Below are positions 42,728 through 50,629 of a stretch of DNA of 64,000 bases, piece after piece. The notes beneath the pieces were generated by a model. The model saw nothing but the letters and a program-made list of their open reading frames with translations. It was not told the origin of the DNA and did no database searches. The DNA comes from Altererythrobacter sp. (lineage in GTDB: Bacteria; Pseudomonadota; Alphaproteobacteria; Sphingomonadales; Sphingomonadaceae). Numbering within the stretch: the stretch's first letter is position 1; each line of letters starts with the position of its first letter. The DNA is taken from positions 1-64,000 of the forward strand of contig JAFKFN010000004.1 in assembly GCA_017308255.1 (NCBI GenBank). The letters are read 5' to 3'. Both the position numbers and the translations under genes were made by a program.

Positions 42728-44944
42728 CTACATCCTCGGCCGCGTCAACAGGCGTGCCGTCTCGGCGGCCGCAACCTCCACGATCGCCGGCGCATTGTCG
42801 TGCACCACCTGCACAGCGACATCGCCGGCGATGCTCGCCACCTCCACGTTGAACAGCTCGCCGGCCCCGACGTGCAGCTCGATCACGGTGCGCCCGCCAT
42901 CGCCGTTATCGTTGCCCGGCGGCTCGATACGACCCGGCGCCAGCGGGAAGAACAGCCCCGGCGCGGTGCTGTTCTCGTTGACCGCGTAGAACTGGCGAGG
43001 TGAAACCGGCCCGCCATTGGCGCGCCCGCCGCCGAAGAACCTTCCGATCGCACCGAAAATTCCGCCACCACCGTAGGCCGCCGGCAGCAGGTTCTCGGGA
43101 CCACCGGAGCCGCCACCACCGAACAGGCCGGCCAGCGGCCCGCTGTTCAGCAGCTTGGCCTGAAGCACCGCGTCGGCGATCGACAGCGCCAGGCGCTCGA
43201 TCACGTCGCCGGCGTTCTCGCCATGCAACGCGATCGCGCTCAGCGCGCCGACACCGGCCTCGCCCAGCTGATGATAGCCATCCATTAAGCCGTCGATCGC
43301 CGCCTGCTCAGCCTCGATCCGGGCGGCTTCGTCACCGATCTGGATTTGGAGACCATACTTCCGGTCGAGCAGTGCGATCTGCTCGCGCAAGCCATCCGCG
43401 ATCTTGTCCAGGCCCTGCGCTTCAGCTTCGGCCAGCTGGGTCAGCAGCGGGCGGATCGCCGCCTCGCGCTCCAGGCGCAGCAGCGCCCGCTCACGCTCCT
43501 GGCCGACGAGACCGAGCACTTGCGCTTCGCGCTCGATCCCGGCGATCTCCCCGGCCAGGGCGGAGTTGTCGTTGGCGATGGTGCTGGCGCGCTGCCGCGC
43601 CGCTTCGATGGCCAGCCCGCGCTCGCGCTCCTGGTTCAGATCGGCGATCCGCTGGCGCTGGTCCTTGGTCTGCGCGGCCTCCATCGCCCGCGCCACTTCG
43701 AGCTGGCGCAGGCCGGCCGCATCGAGGCCGATCTTGGCGATCTCGTCTTCGAGCCCGGCGATGTAGCGCTTCGTTTCCTCGTTGGCCTGGCGTCGGGCCT
43801 TTTCTTCTTCGGTGAGGGCGGCAGCGCGCGAGCGTTGGCTGCGGTTGCCGCGCCGCGCCTGCTCCTCTTCGGTCTGCCGTTGGGCCGTGATCCGAGCCAG
43901 CCCCGCGCGATAGGCTTCTTCCGTGATCGTACCAGCGCCCAGCCGGCCATTCAGATCGTCGAGCGCGCGGTCGTATTTCAGTGCTGCCGCCGCCGCGCTG
44001 TCGAAGCTCGCCGCGACTTCCATCTGGATACGCTCACCGCTCTTAAGGCGGATCGTTTCGTCCAGCTTCTGAATGCGGCCTTCGACGATGTCGATCGCGC
44101 CGCTAAGTGTGGCGATCTCGCGCTCTGCACCGGCGGCGACGAAGGAGGCCGCGCCGCTGCCACCGGGTACGCCGATCGGCCGCGCCGCGACGCGCTGCGC
44201 TACTTCGAGCGTGCTCTTCTGGCGCTCCAGTTCGACCTGCAGCAGTCGAAGCGCTTCCTGGGTAACCAGGCGCAATGAGTTTGCCTTCGCGATATCAGCG
44301 TTGATCGACGCCCAGGTCGATTGCGAGCTGCGGACCGTCGAATCGTGCAACTGGTCTATTGCGTTCTTGAGGTCCTCGGCGGCTTCCCGATGTTCTTCGC
44401 TCGCGTCAGTTGCGCCAAGATGCGCGGACGCCACGGAACCCAGGATCATTACCGCCCCGGTCATGACCGCGCCCCATGGCCCCGACAGGAAGCCAATCAA
44501 CCCACCGCTTTCGCCGCGTATCATTGAGATGGCCTGGACCACCTGCGTGCCCTGGCTGGCGAAGATCTGCATCGGCCGGGCGCCCATGGAGAACATCGTC
44601 GCCACGTCGCCGATCTGAAACGAGAGCTGCTGCATGCCGGCACGCTGCTGGCCGGCCGACACAGTCGCCCGCTGCATTGCCGCCGTGGTGGCGCCCTGCT
44701 GAAGCGCGAGATCGCGCCCGTGGATGGCGGCCAGCTGCTGCTCGGCGTTCAGCTTGACGCCGGCGGCCGCGGCTTCCTCCTGCGCGGCCCGCAGGCGATC
44801 AAGGCCGACCGAGGCCTTGACCCACTCCTGCCCCGTCTCCTCGGCCGCGGCCTCGGCCCGGTCGAGCGAGCGGTCGAGCTCGGCCAGCGCGCGCTGCGCG
44901 CCTTCGCTGTCGCCATCGATCACCAGGGCGGTGCGCAAGGTCAT
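42728..44944 (-). CDS. Tail length tape-measure protein
   Basis: 738 residues. The N-terminal half is helical and coiled (DGDSEGAQRALAELDRSLDR; EETGQEWVKASVGLDRLRAA). A tape-measure core follows (MQQLSFQIGDVATMFSMGAR, MQIFASQGTQVVQAISMIRG) with membrane-like segments (FLSGPWGAVMTGAVMILGSV). The C-terminal part is Gly-rich (GGGIFGAIGRFFGGGRANGG). By the usual 0.15 nm per residue rule the tail would be roughly 110 nm. A start-associated hairpin precedes its ATG. Confidence 0.92.
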   Translation of the reverse strand: MTLRTALVIDGDSEGAQRALAELDRSLDRAEAAAEETGQEWVKASVGLDRLRAAQEEAAAAGVKLNAEQQLAAIHGRDLALQQGATTAAMQRATVSAGQQRAGMQQLSFQIGDVATMFSMGARPMQIFASQGTQVVQAISMIRGESGGLIGFLSGPWGAVMTGAVMILGSVASAHLGATDASEEHREAAEDLKNAIDQLHDSTVRSSQSTWASINADIAKANSLRLVTQEALRLLQVELERQKSTLEVAQRVAARPIGVPGGSGAASFVAAGAEREIATLSGAIDIVEGRIQKLDETIRLKSGERIQMEVAASFDSAAAAALKYDRALDDLNGRLGAGTITEEAYRAGLARITAQRQTEEEQARRGNRSQRSRAAALTEEEKARRQANEETKRYIAGLEDEIAKIGLDAAGLRQLEVARAMEAAQTKDQRQRIADLNQERERGLAIEAARQRASTIANDNSALAGEIAGIEREAQVLGLVGQERERALLRLEREAAIRPLLTQLAEAEAQGLDKIADGLREQIALLDRKYGLQIQIGDEAARIEAEQAAIDGLMDGYHQLGEAGVGALSAIALHGENAGDVIERLALSIADAVLQAKLLNSGPLAGLFGGGGSGGPENLLPAAYGGGGIFGAIGRFFGGGRANGGPVSPRQFYAVNENSTAPGLFFPLAPGRIEPPGNDNGDGGRTVIELHVGAGELFNVEVASIAGDVAVQVVHDNAPAIVEVAAAETARLLTRPRM

Positions 44945-44950
44945 GCTCCG

Positions 44951-44974
44951 GCCTCAAGCAGCGAAGTGGTAGGC
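44951..44974 (-). repeat. Start-associated hairpin element, copy 2
   Basis: Arms GCCT/AGGC (extendable to GGCCT/AGGCC) around ACCACTTCGCTGCTTG. The GAGG in the 3' arm is 7 bases before the tape-measure ATG at 44944. It lies just after the frameshifted chaperone stop. Confidence 0.75.
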
Positions 44975-44984
44975 CACATGGCCA

Positions 44985-45667
44985 TTACCCGCCCGAATTG
45001 AGCACGGTGCAGGCCTCGGCTTCCATCGTGCGCAGGCCACACCACAGCTCCGGCGTCACCGCGATGGCCTCGGCATCCAGCCCCGCGCGCGCGCCGGCAT
45101 AGTCCAGCCCCAGGTAGTGGCATCCGCCGCGCGGTTTGGGCACGGCGCGCCACTGCGTCAGCACCGCCGCGAAAGCACAGACCGTGTCCCAATTCTCGCG
45201 CCATACCTCGGTTACGCCTTGCGTCCCTTTCGCCGCGATCGCGGAGACCAGCTCCTCGGGAAAACCCCACTGCTCCGCGTCCGCCGCCGCCTCGTCCACG
45301 CCGCCGTCACCGCGCACCAGGGCGCGGGCGGCGGCTTTCAGTTTCCCGTCTTCGCTCCGGAAATCGCCGTGAAATACGTCCGCGCCAGTGCGCTCCGCGC
45401 CCAGGGCAGCCGCAGCACGGCGTCACGCACCTGGTCCGACCATTCGACCGGTCTCTTCTCGGCGTCCGCGATGCCGTCCAGGCGCACGATCACGCGCTTG
45501 AGGAAGGCGGCCGCACCCTCCGTTGTGGCCAGCACGAAGCTGTCCACCTCTTCCGGGTCGATCACGCGGAAGGTCGCCTTGAAGGTCTCTTCCGCGAACC
45601 CGCCATCGACAGGCACCCGCGCGGTAACATCGTGGGTGAAAGTCGGTTCGTCGGTGACAATGAACAT
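44985..45667 (-). CDS. Tail assembly chaperone fusion (gpG-T type) by -1 frameshift
   Basis: This is the long product. Ribosomes read the first frame from 45667, slip back one base on GGGAAAC at 45341-45347 and continue as LKAAARALVRGDGGVDEAAA to the TAA at 44985. The added part has NWDTVCAFAAVLTQWRAVPK, GLDYAGARAGLD and LRTMEAEACTV, the DUF1799 tail-chaperone pattern. The downstream frame has no good start of its own. Lambda-like siphophages make G and GT in a fixed ratio in this way to load the tape measure, the next gene here. Confidence 0.75.
45338..45667 (-). CDS. Tail assembly chaperone (gpG type), short product
   Basis: 109 residues starting MFIVTDEPTFTHDV. The sequence is acidic and beta-helical (GGFAEETFKATFRVIDPEEV; RDAVLRLPWARSALARTYFT), ending SGAKTGN directly on the slippery codons. 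Its position between tail tube and tape measure is that of lambda gpG or HK97 gp13. It is made when no frameshift occurs. Confidence 0.8.
   Translation of the reverse strand: MFIVTDEPTFTHDVTARVPVDGGFAEETFKATFRVIDPEEVDSFVLATTEGAAAFLKRVIVRLDGIADAEKRPVEWSDQVRDAVLRLPWARSALARTYFTAISGAKTGN
45341..45347 (-). promoter_or_regulatory. Slippery heptamer GGGAAAC for -1 frameshifting
   Basis: The zero-frame reading is G GGA AAC followed at once by TGA, the X-XXY-YYZ form. Downstream, GCCGCC...CGCGC-CCTGGT-GCGCG...GGCGGC can fold into a strong GC hairpin that would stall ribosomes. Confidence 0.8.
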
Positions 45668-45693
45668 GCGTTAAGGGCCTTCTGAGAGGGTGA

Positions 45694-46650
45694 TTAGCTG
45701 AGCGTGAGCGTCCACTGGTCGTCACCGGCGAGCGGCTGAGGCGACAGCGACAGCGGCCATTCGAGCACGTTCTGCGACTGCTCGTAGCCGCTGAGGCGCG
45801 CCACCGTGCAATGCGGCGCTTCCAGCTTGATCCGCTTGCCCGCCACCGTCCCATGCTCAAGCACCAGCGGGTGCTCGGTGCTGGCGAAGGCTGCGGCAAA
45901 GGGGTTGAACGTGGTCAGCGGCACGGCTTCCACGCGCGCGGCGATCTGCTCGTTGCGGTCGTTGATCAGCACCGCCTCGCGGCCGATCAGCAGGCGCTGC
46001 TCAACGGCGTTGCCCAGCTTGAAGCTGAACTGGCTCAGCACCAGCGGCACGCCGCCCAGCGTGAAGGTGGGCGTGTTCGTTTTGGTCGCCACCTGAGGCG
46101 GCTGGAAGCCGGTAAGGTCCACAGTCGGCCGCGTCGCGTCTGCCGGGGCGGCGAACAGCCCCGTCAGGGTGAAGCGCACCACCGGGATCGCCTGCGCATT
46201 GTGGGTCCATTCCCAGTCGCCGCGCACGCCGGTCATCTTGTGCTGCGTCGGGCCGATCCAGAAATAGATCGCCCCGTCCTCGTGCTCGTCGCTCACCGGC
46301 GTGTACTCGACCGTGCCGTCGCCCGGTGCGTCGTCGGGCGTCACCACTTCGGCCACGCCGCACATCCGCATCAGCGGGCCCCACGCCGGCGCCACCCCGG
46401 TATCGCCGGAGCCGACCAGTTCGACCGAGCCGGTCAGCACCACGTGCACGCCCACCGGGACGGATTGCTGCGCGCCGATGAACGGCCGCTCCAGGTTGCG
46501 GCTCACATCCTGGCCTTCCATCGGCCGCAGCTCGACGTCGGTCATCAGGATGGCGTTCGCCGCGCCCGTGGGCACCGGATCGGTGCCGTAGGCATCGGAA
46601 TTGATCTTCGCCAGGATGATCTTGCTGCGCCACTTGATCGGATCGGCCAC
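45694..46650 (-). CDS. Phage tail tube protein
   Basis: 318 residues from a GTG that follows the previous stop directly. Motifs MTDVELRPMEGQDVSRNLER, GAQQSVPVGVHVVLTGSVEL, TVEYTPVSDEHEDGAIYFWI and YEQSQNVLEWPLSLSPQPLA match the tail tube protein of siphoviruses with Mu-like heads. It polymerises around the tape measure. No sheath gene is present, so the tail is non-contractile. Confidence 0.82.
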   Translation of the reverse strand: MADPIKWRSKIILAKINSDAYGTDPVPTGAANAILMTDVELRPMEGQDVSRNLERPFIGAQQSVPVGVHVVLTGSVELVGSGDTGVAPAWGPLMRMCGVAEVVTPDDAPGDGTVEYTPVSDEHEDGAIYFWIGPTQHKMTGVRGDWEWTHNAQAIPVVRFTLTGLFAAPADATRPTVDLTGFQPPQVATKTNTPTFTLGGVPLVLSQFSFKLGNAVEQRLLIGREAVLINDRNEQIAARVEAVPLTTFNPFAAAFASTEHPLVLEHGTVAGKRIKLEAPHCTVARLSGYEQSQNVLEWPLSLSPQPLAGDDQWTLTLS

Positions 46651-46794
46651 TTACGCCTCCTCTTTGTTGGCCGGCGCCGGGGCCGGTTCCGGCTTGGCCT
46701 GCACGCGCGTCAGCTCCCCGGTCTTGCGGTCGCGAATGAAGCTTCCGCCGCCGGTCGGCCGCGCGGGCGGGGCGGCGGGCTTGGTCCTGGTCAT
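46651..46794 (-). CDS. Small proline-rich phage protein
   Basis: 47 residues: MTRTKPAAPPARPTGGGSFI then RDRKTGELTRVQAKPEPAPA and an acidic end. The GGSFIRD-x-x-TGELTRV segment is common in short proteins at this place in Mu-like phages (gp38-like position). The ATG overlaps the upstream stop by 4 bases and the TAA abuts the tail-tube GTG, which supports it as a real gene. Confidence 0.65.
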   Translation of the reverse strand: MTRTKPAAPPARPTGGGSFIRDRKTGELTRVQAKPEPAPAPANKEEA

Positions 46795-47243
46795 GACACG
46801 GTGATCCTCAGCTGATCGTTGAGTGCGAAATCGATCTGGAACACGAGCGCGCTGTCCTTCGCGCCGACCAGCTCGGCCTGGACCAGCTCGAACACGCCGA
46901 TCGCGTCGTCAGGCGCCCAGCCAAGCACAGCCTCAAGGGTGGCGCGCACGAGCGGCGTCGCGGCATCGATCGCCCGCGCGTGCAGCGGATCACCCGCCAC
47001 GCGGCAGACCAGCACGACGCTGACGATCTCCTGGAAGTGCTGACGAAACAGGCCCGTGGCGGCATCGGCCGCCAGCCCGCGCAGGCCGCCGGGCACGACG
47101 TAGCCGGCCGGCGTCACCTGCGGCAGCTGGTTGCGCTCGACCAGGTTGGCGAAGTCGCCCGCATTGCCCAGGCGGCCGGCCAGATCGGGCACCAGGGCTT
47201 CGACCCGCTCGCGCACGGCATCCAGGCGCAGCACCGCGGTCAT
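46791..47243 (-). CDS. Tail terminator / gp37-like protein
   Basis: 150 residues. Features are LDAVRERVEALVPDLAGRLG, LPQVTPAGYVVPGGLRGLAA and VSVVLVCRVAGDPLHARAID, with the beta ending VFQIDFALNDQLRITVS. The fold pattern and the place between gp36-like and tail tube fit a tail terminator. A hairpin start element lies 8 bases upstream of its ATG. Confidence 0.65.
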   Translation of the reverse strand: MTAVLRLDAVRERVEALVPDLAGRLGNAGDFANLVERNQLPQVTPAGYVVPGGLRGLAADAATGLFRQHFQEIVSVVLVCRVAGDPLHARAIDAATPLVRATLEAVLGWAPDDAIGVFELVQAELVGAKDSALVFQIDFALNDQLRITVS

Positions 47244-47251
47244 AGGCGCCT

Positions 47252-47277
47252 GCCCTCAAGTAGCGGAGCGATAGGGC
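47252..47277 (-). repeat. Start-associated hairpin element, copy 3
   Basis: Arms GCCCT/AGGGC around ATCGCTCCGCTACTTG. It fills the 37 bases between the gp36-like stop and the ATG at 47243, with GAGG 10 bases before that ATG. Confidence 0.75.
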
Positions 47278-47280
47278 GCA

Positions 47281-47709
47281 TCAAATGAACCCCTTGAGGT
47301 TATCCTCGGTGAAGGGCCGCGCGCGATCGTTGGTCACCACGCCGCTGTTGCCCGTCGCGGCCGGCTCTGCGCCTTCCAGCGGCAGACGCTCCTCCCCGCG
47401 CGAGATCGCCAGCAGGGCTTTCATCGCCTGTTCGTAATCGCGGGTGATCTTGGGATCGGGCTCGAACGGATGCAGCTTGTACACCGCGATCGTCAGCGCC
47501 AGGTCCACCACGCGCGGTGGCACCTGGGCCAGCGGCAGCGCATAGCGGCCGGCCAGATAGCCGTCGATCGCCGCGTCGGTATCCGCCAGCGCGCGCGTCA
47601 CCACGACCGGATCGATCTCCCCGGCCGGCGGCACCGCGCGATCGGTCAGGTTGAGCAGCATCTGCTCCCCGAAGCGGTCCGTCAGTTGCTGGAGGGTGGC
47701 GTAAGGCAT
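47281..47709 (-). CDS. gp36-like protein (DUF1320)
   Basis: 142 residues. The opening YATLQQLTDRFGEQMLLNLT and the core DTDAAIDGYLAGRYALPLAQ, VPPRVVDLALTIAVYKLHP are the DUF1320 / Mu gp36 signature. It probably acts as a head-tail connector component. It lies between the Acb2-like gene and the tail terminator. Confidence 0.88.
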   Translation of the reverse strand: MPYATLQQLTDRFGEQMLLNLTDRAVPPAGEIDPVVVTRALADTDAAIDGYLAGRYALPLAQVPPRVVDLALTIAVYKLHPFEPDPKITRDYEQAMKALLAISRGEERLPLEGAEPAATGNSGVVTNDRARPFTEDNLKGFI

Positions 47710-47712
47710 GGC

Positions 47713-47976
47713 TCAGTCCGGCTTTTCGTCGCCTTCGAGCCGGATGCGCCCTGGCTGGAACACGGCACGATTGAGCGCCATGAACCCCTGCTGCAGCTGG
47801 GTCTGGGCGATGGAGAGCCAGCGCTGGTCGAACCGGCCGACCGCGCCGGAATCGCGCATCACGTCGATATCGCGGAGCAACCGCTCCTCGATCGCCTTGA
47901 AGTGATTGACCAGCGCAATCGCGTCGTCGCTTTGCGGGCGGTAGCCGGACACCGGCAGGCCGGTACGCTCAGGCAT
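47713..47976 (-). CDS. acb2: Probable Acb2-type cyclic-nucleotide sponge (anti-CBASS)
   Basis: 87 residues. The opening VSGYRPQSDDAIALVNHFKA is followed by a helix (IEERLLRDIDVM) and the segment FDQRWLSIAQTQLQQGFMAL, then NRAVFQPGR. The Y-R-x-L/x...DQRW-x-IA/G-x-T-x-LQ-x-GFMAL-x-RAV-x-P pattern is that of the Acb2/Tad1 hairpin family. Acb2 proteins bind cyclic di- and trinucleotides made by CBASS defence. The family is common in transposable phages, near head genes. The call is pattern recognition and has not been tested. Confidence 0.62.
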   Translation of the reverse strand: MPERTGLPVSGYRPQSDDAIALVNHFKAIEERLLRDIDVMRDSGAVGRFDQRWLSIAQTQLQQGFMALNRAVFQPGRIRLEGDEKPD

Positions 47977-48580
47977 CGGCCGTCTGCTTCGCGATCGCGG
48001 CGCGGAAGAAGGCGATCACCTCCGGCGCGACCGGCGCCTCCCCGTCGTCTGCCACTCTTGCGACGACCGTGAGCCGGGGCTCTTCCAGAATGGCCAGCAG
48101 GCGCCGCGCCTGCTCCGGCTCCATCTCTGCGCCCTCGGTTTCGACGCCGAAGTCGGCGGGGGTCAGCTCCCGTGGCTGGCGATCGAAGGTGATGCCACCA
48201 CGCCGAAAGCCCTCGGCCGGGCCGGTGACGATGAAGGCGGGTGTGAACCCTCCGGCGACCGGAGGCCGAGCAGTCTCCTCCGGTTCTTTCCCTTCCTCGG
48301 CCGCATCCTTCCGATCGGCTGACGCGGCTTCGGCCTGCTCGCGGGTCTCCTCCGGTTGCGCCGCCGGCGCGCCTCCGGTGCCAGCGGGATCAGCAGCATC
48401 GGCCCCTCTGGGGTCCCATACCTTCGCGGTGGTTCCACCATCGGGCGCGGCCGCGCTCTCCGGCTTCCCCTCCGCCCCGCTGGCGGCTGGAATCTCAGTC
48501 GTCTCGCTCGCCTGCTTGGCGCTGCCCGGCTTCGCCTTGGCGGCGGCGGGCGTCTTCGCGGCGCTGGAACGCTTGGTCAT
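47969..48580 (-). CDS. FluMu N-terminal-domain protein (Mu gp35-like)
   Basis: 203 residues. The first 110 residues are low-complexity Ala/Glu/Pro/Lys (KTPAAAKAKPGSAKQASE). The last 90 contain FIVTGPAEGFRRGGITFDRQ, RELTPADFGVETEG and RRLLAILEEPRLTVVARVAD, matching the FluMu domain placed after the major head gene in Mu-like phages. Function unknown. It overlaps the Acb2-like gene by 8 bases. Confidence 0.72.
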   Translation of the reverse strand: MTKRSSAAKTPAAAKAKPGSAKQASETTEIPAASGAEGKPESAAAPDGGTTAKVWDPRGADAADPAGTGGAPAAQPEETREQAEAASADRKDAAEEGKEPEETARPPVAGGFTPAFIVTGPAEGFRRGGITFDRQPRELTPADFGVETEGAEMEPEQARRLLAILEEPRLTVVARVADDGEAPVAPEVIAFFRAAIAKQTADA

Positions 48581-48592
48581 GGATGGGCTCCT

Positions 48593-48677
48593 CGGGTCTT
48601 TCGGAAGGGGTCCGCTCGTCCTGAGCTGGTCGAAGGGCCTCTTCCGAAAGACCCGCCGGCGGTGCGCTGCCGGCGGG
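48593..48677 (-). terminator. Nested inverted repeats after the major head gene, probable terminator
   Basis: On the minus strand, CCCGCCGGC and GCCGGCGGG form a 9-base-pair stem followed by TCTTTC, an intrinsic-terminator form. The same TCTTTC belongs to a second 15-base inverted repeat (48593-48607 with 48641-48655). Inside it is the REP-like motif GTCCTGAGCTGGTCGAAGGG (48618-48637), similar to 53631-53650. Confidence 0.6.
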
Positions 48678-48702
48678 CCTCGTTACGCGGCTGGTCTCGC
48701 CC

Positions 48703-49596
48703 TCAAGCCAGCCACGGCACGACGAGCAGTTCGGCGGTGCCCTTCCACTCGTTGGTCTCGCCGCCGCTGGCGAACTCGCTGTTGAGGATCTTCCGGCCCG
48801 CGCTTTCCAGCGCGGGGGCAACGATCAGGAGGTTGGGCATGAGACCAAGCGGGCGGCCGTAGTCCCCCTTCAATCCGGCAAGCGCGGCGCGGGCACTGGC
48901 GTAGTTGCTGGCATCGAGCGTCTGCTTGGAGCCGTAGGCGAACTGCCAGAAGCCGAACCCGACGTTCGCCCTGGCGTCAGCGCCGTAGACGAACTCGTTG
49001 TTGTCGAAGACGTTGTCGTCATCGACGCGGTCCTTCGCCACGAAGGAGAAGTCGCGCCGCTTCTGCAGGATGATCGGCTTCAGCGCGCGGCTGGCATCGA
49101 GCAGAAACCACGGCGTGCCGGAACCGCCACCGGTGTTCGAAACCGACTGAACCGCGCCGCTCGCATCGAGCACCGGATGATCACTGTCGAAGAAGTACTG
49201 CCCGTCGTAGCACGCGGTGGAGAACCCATCCTTCAGGAGGCCCCAGCATAGCTGGTCCCAGAACGATCCGGCAGAGCGGCCCATCTCTTCGAACATCGGC
49301 GAATAGACGCCGATGTTGTCGGTCTCGATGTCATCGCGATCGACCGCGACGGTGAGCTCGAACTTCTTCTCCTTGATCGCATAGTCGTGCTGCTGGAGGT
49401 TCTGGACCGAACGCGGGCCGATCCACTCGCGGACGTTGGGCACCTTGCCCAGCCAGCCGTACTTCTGCTCCCTGGTAGACGAGGGTACGACGGTCGCGAT
49501 CCGCTGATACTGTGGCTGCGCCTGGCCGACGCCGCCTTTGTAGAGCGTGCTGAAGCCTGTCCGAACGCCCCCAAGATTTGCACTGTTGATGATCAT
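48703..49596 (-). CDS. Mu-like major head protein (gpT)
   Basis: 297 residues. Diagnostic parts are INSANLGGVRTGFSTLYKGG, KYGWLGKVPNVREWIGPRSV and YAIKEKKFELTVAVDRDDIE, then DQLCWGLLKDGFSTACYDGQ and FFDSDHPVLDASG. These are the Mu gpT family signatures. It forms the capsid shell. It follows the capsid cement gene and is separated from the next gene by a terminator-like structure. Confidence 0.93.
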   Translation of the reverse strand: MIINSANLGGVRTGFSTLYKGGVGQAQPQYQRIATVVPSSTREQKYGWLGKVPNVREWIGPRSVQNLQQHDYAIKEKKFELTVAVDRDDIETDNIGVYSPMFEEMGRSAGSFWDQLCWGLLKDGFSTACYDGQYFFDSDHPVLDASGAVQSVSNTGGGSGTPWFLLDASRALKPIILQKRRDFSFVAKDRVDDDNVFDNNEFVYGADARANVGFGFWQFAYGSKQTLDASNYASARAALAGLKGDYGRPLGLMPNLLIVAPALESAGRKILNSEFASGGETNEWKGTAELLVVPWLA

Positions 49597-49622
49597 GTGC
49601 CTGTGTCCTTTTGCTCAGGCGG

Positions 49623-50051
49623 TCAGCGGGAAAGGGTGAGTGCTTCGTCGAAGCGCACCCAGACGCCCTGGGCGTCGACGTCCTCGACGATGCCGGCGGG
49701 GGAACGGCTGCTGGAGCCGTCGGTCTTGGCCACGGTCTCGTCGTCGACCACGAAACACTTGTCGCCGATCTCGGCGATCGTGATCGCGTCGGCGCTGCCC
49801 GAGTTCTTGAAACGGAAGGTGCCAGGCCGATAACGGAGAACCGCGTCGCCAGCCGAACCGGCGCTGTTGTCGACCTGCTCCTCGGCCCGGCCGACACCGA
49901 CCGCGCCGGTCGCGGCCGCCCCCTTGGTCAGGTAGCCGGCGGCGTTGCGCATCACCAGCGCTCCGGCGAATACCTTGGTGGAGGCGGCGACGCCACCGCT
50001 CAGGATATCGCCCTGCCGGCGGGGCGTGTTGCGATCTGCGGACAGGGCCAT
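49623..50051 (-). CDS. Capsid cement / decoration protein (DUF2190)
   Basis: 142 residues. Features are QGDILSGGVAASTKVFAGAL, VGRAEEQVDNSAGSAGDAVL, GTFRFKNSGSADAITIAEIG and CFVVDDETVAKTDGSSSRSP, the DUF2190 pattern. It likely binds and stabilises the outside of the head. Its ATG overlaps the protease stop (TGATG). Confidence 0.82.
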   Translation of the reverse strand: MALSADRNTPRRQGDILSGGVAASTKVFAGALVMRNAAGYLTKGAAATGAVGVGRAEEQVDNSAGSAGDAVLRYRPGTFRFKNSGSADAITIAEIGDKCFVVDDETVAKTDGSSSRSPAGIVEDVDAQGVWVRFDEALTLSR

Positions 50052-50629
50052 CAGAGAGCCTCCTCTTCGACGCCCAGCTCGGCCTGGCGCGTTTCCTTGA
50101 ACTTGTCGGGATCGATGCCGCACAGAGCGATGACGCTCTTGTCGGCGTCGCTGAGCTCGGCTGAGCGGGTCTGCGGATCGCGGGCCGGGATCTGGCCCCC
50201 GACCTTGGGCATGGCGCCGATCAGCTTCTCGGTGCGCGCGGCATCCTCCATGTGCATGGCGATGTACTCGTCACGCAGCGGTTTCACGCCCACGCGGCCT
50301 TCGGCGATGGCGCCGTCCACGAACGCGGTCGCATCCTTGCGCAACGTGCTTTCCCGCAGCGCATTCAGGGTCTCGGTCACGCCGGCGAGCTCGCTCTGCA
50401 GCGCTACAACAACTTCGTCGTCGGGCTTCTTCGCCGCCTGCAGCGCGTCGATCGTGCCGACCAGGTCCGCGTCCGCCGCCACGCCCAGCTTTTCGGCGAT
50501 CGGCGCCAGCGCCGCCTGAGCGGCTTCTGAGACGCCGCCCACGGCCTTCTTCACGGCCGCGACGATCGTCTCGTCGTCGGCGCTCTCGGCGAGGTTCAGC
50601 GCCTCGACGAGCATCTCTTTCAATGCCAT
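50051..50629 (-). CDS. Internal scaffold protein (Mu gpZ-like), nested in the protease gene
   Basis: 192 residues in the same frame from the ATG at 50629 (MALKEMLVEALNLAESA). GAGGAAAAC lies 7 bases upstream, better than most sites in this prophage. Mu and many phages make the scaffold from such an internal start. The product is helical and charged, as expected for scaffold. Confidence 0.65.
   Translation of the reverse strand: MALKEMLVEALNLAESADDETIVAAVKKAVGGVSEAAQAALAPIAEKLGVAADADLVGTIDALQAAKKPDDEVVVALQSELAGVTETLNALRESTLRKDATAFVDGAIAEGRVGVKPLRDEYIAMHMEDAARTEKLIGAMPKVGGQIPARDPQTRSAELSDADKSVIALCGIDPDKFKETRQAELGVEEEAL

Noticed and set aside
37553-46650. A chromosomal gene transfer agent cluster
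   Set aside because: The tail block order resembles a GTA, but the head, terminase, Mor, GemA and methylase genes are those of a Mu-like phage, and there is no GTA-type capsid/portal set.
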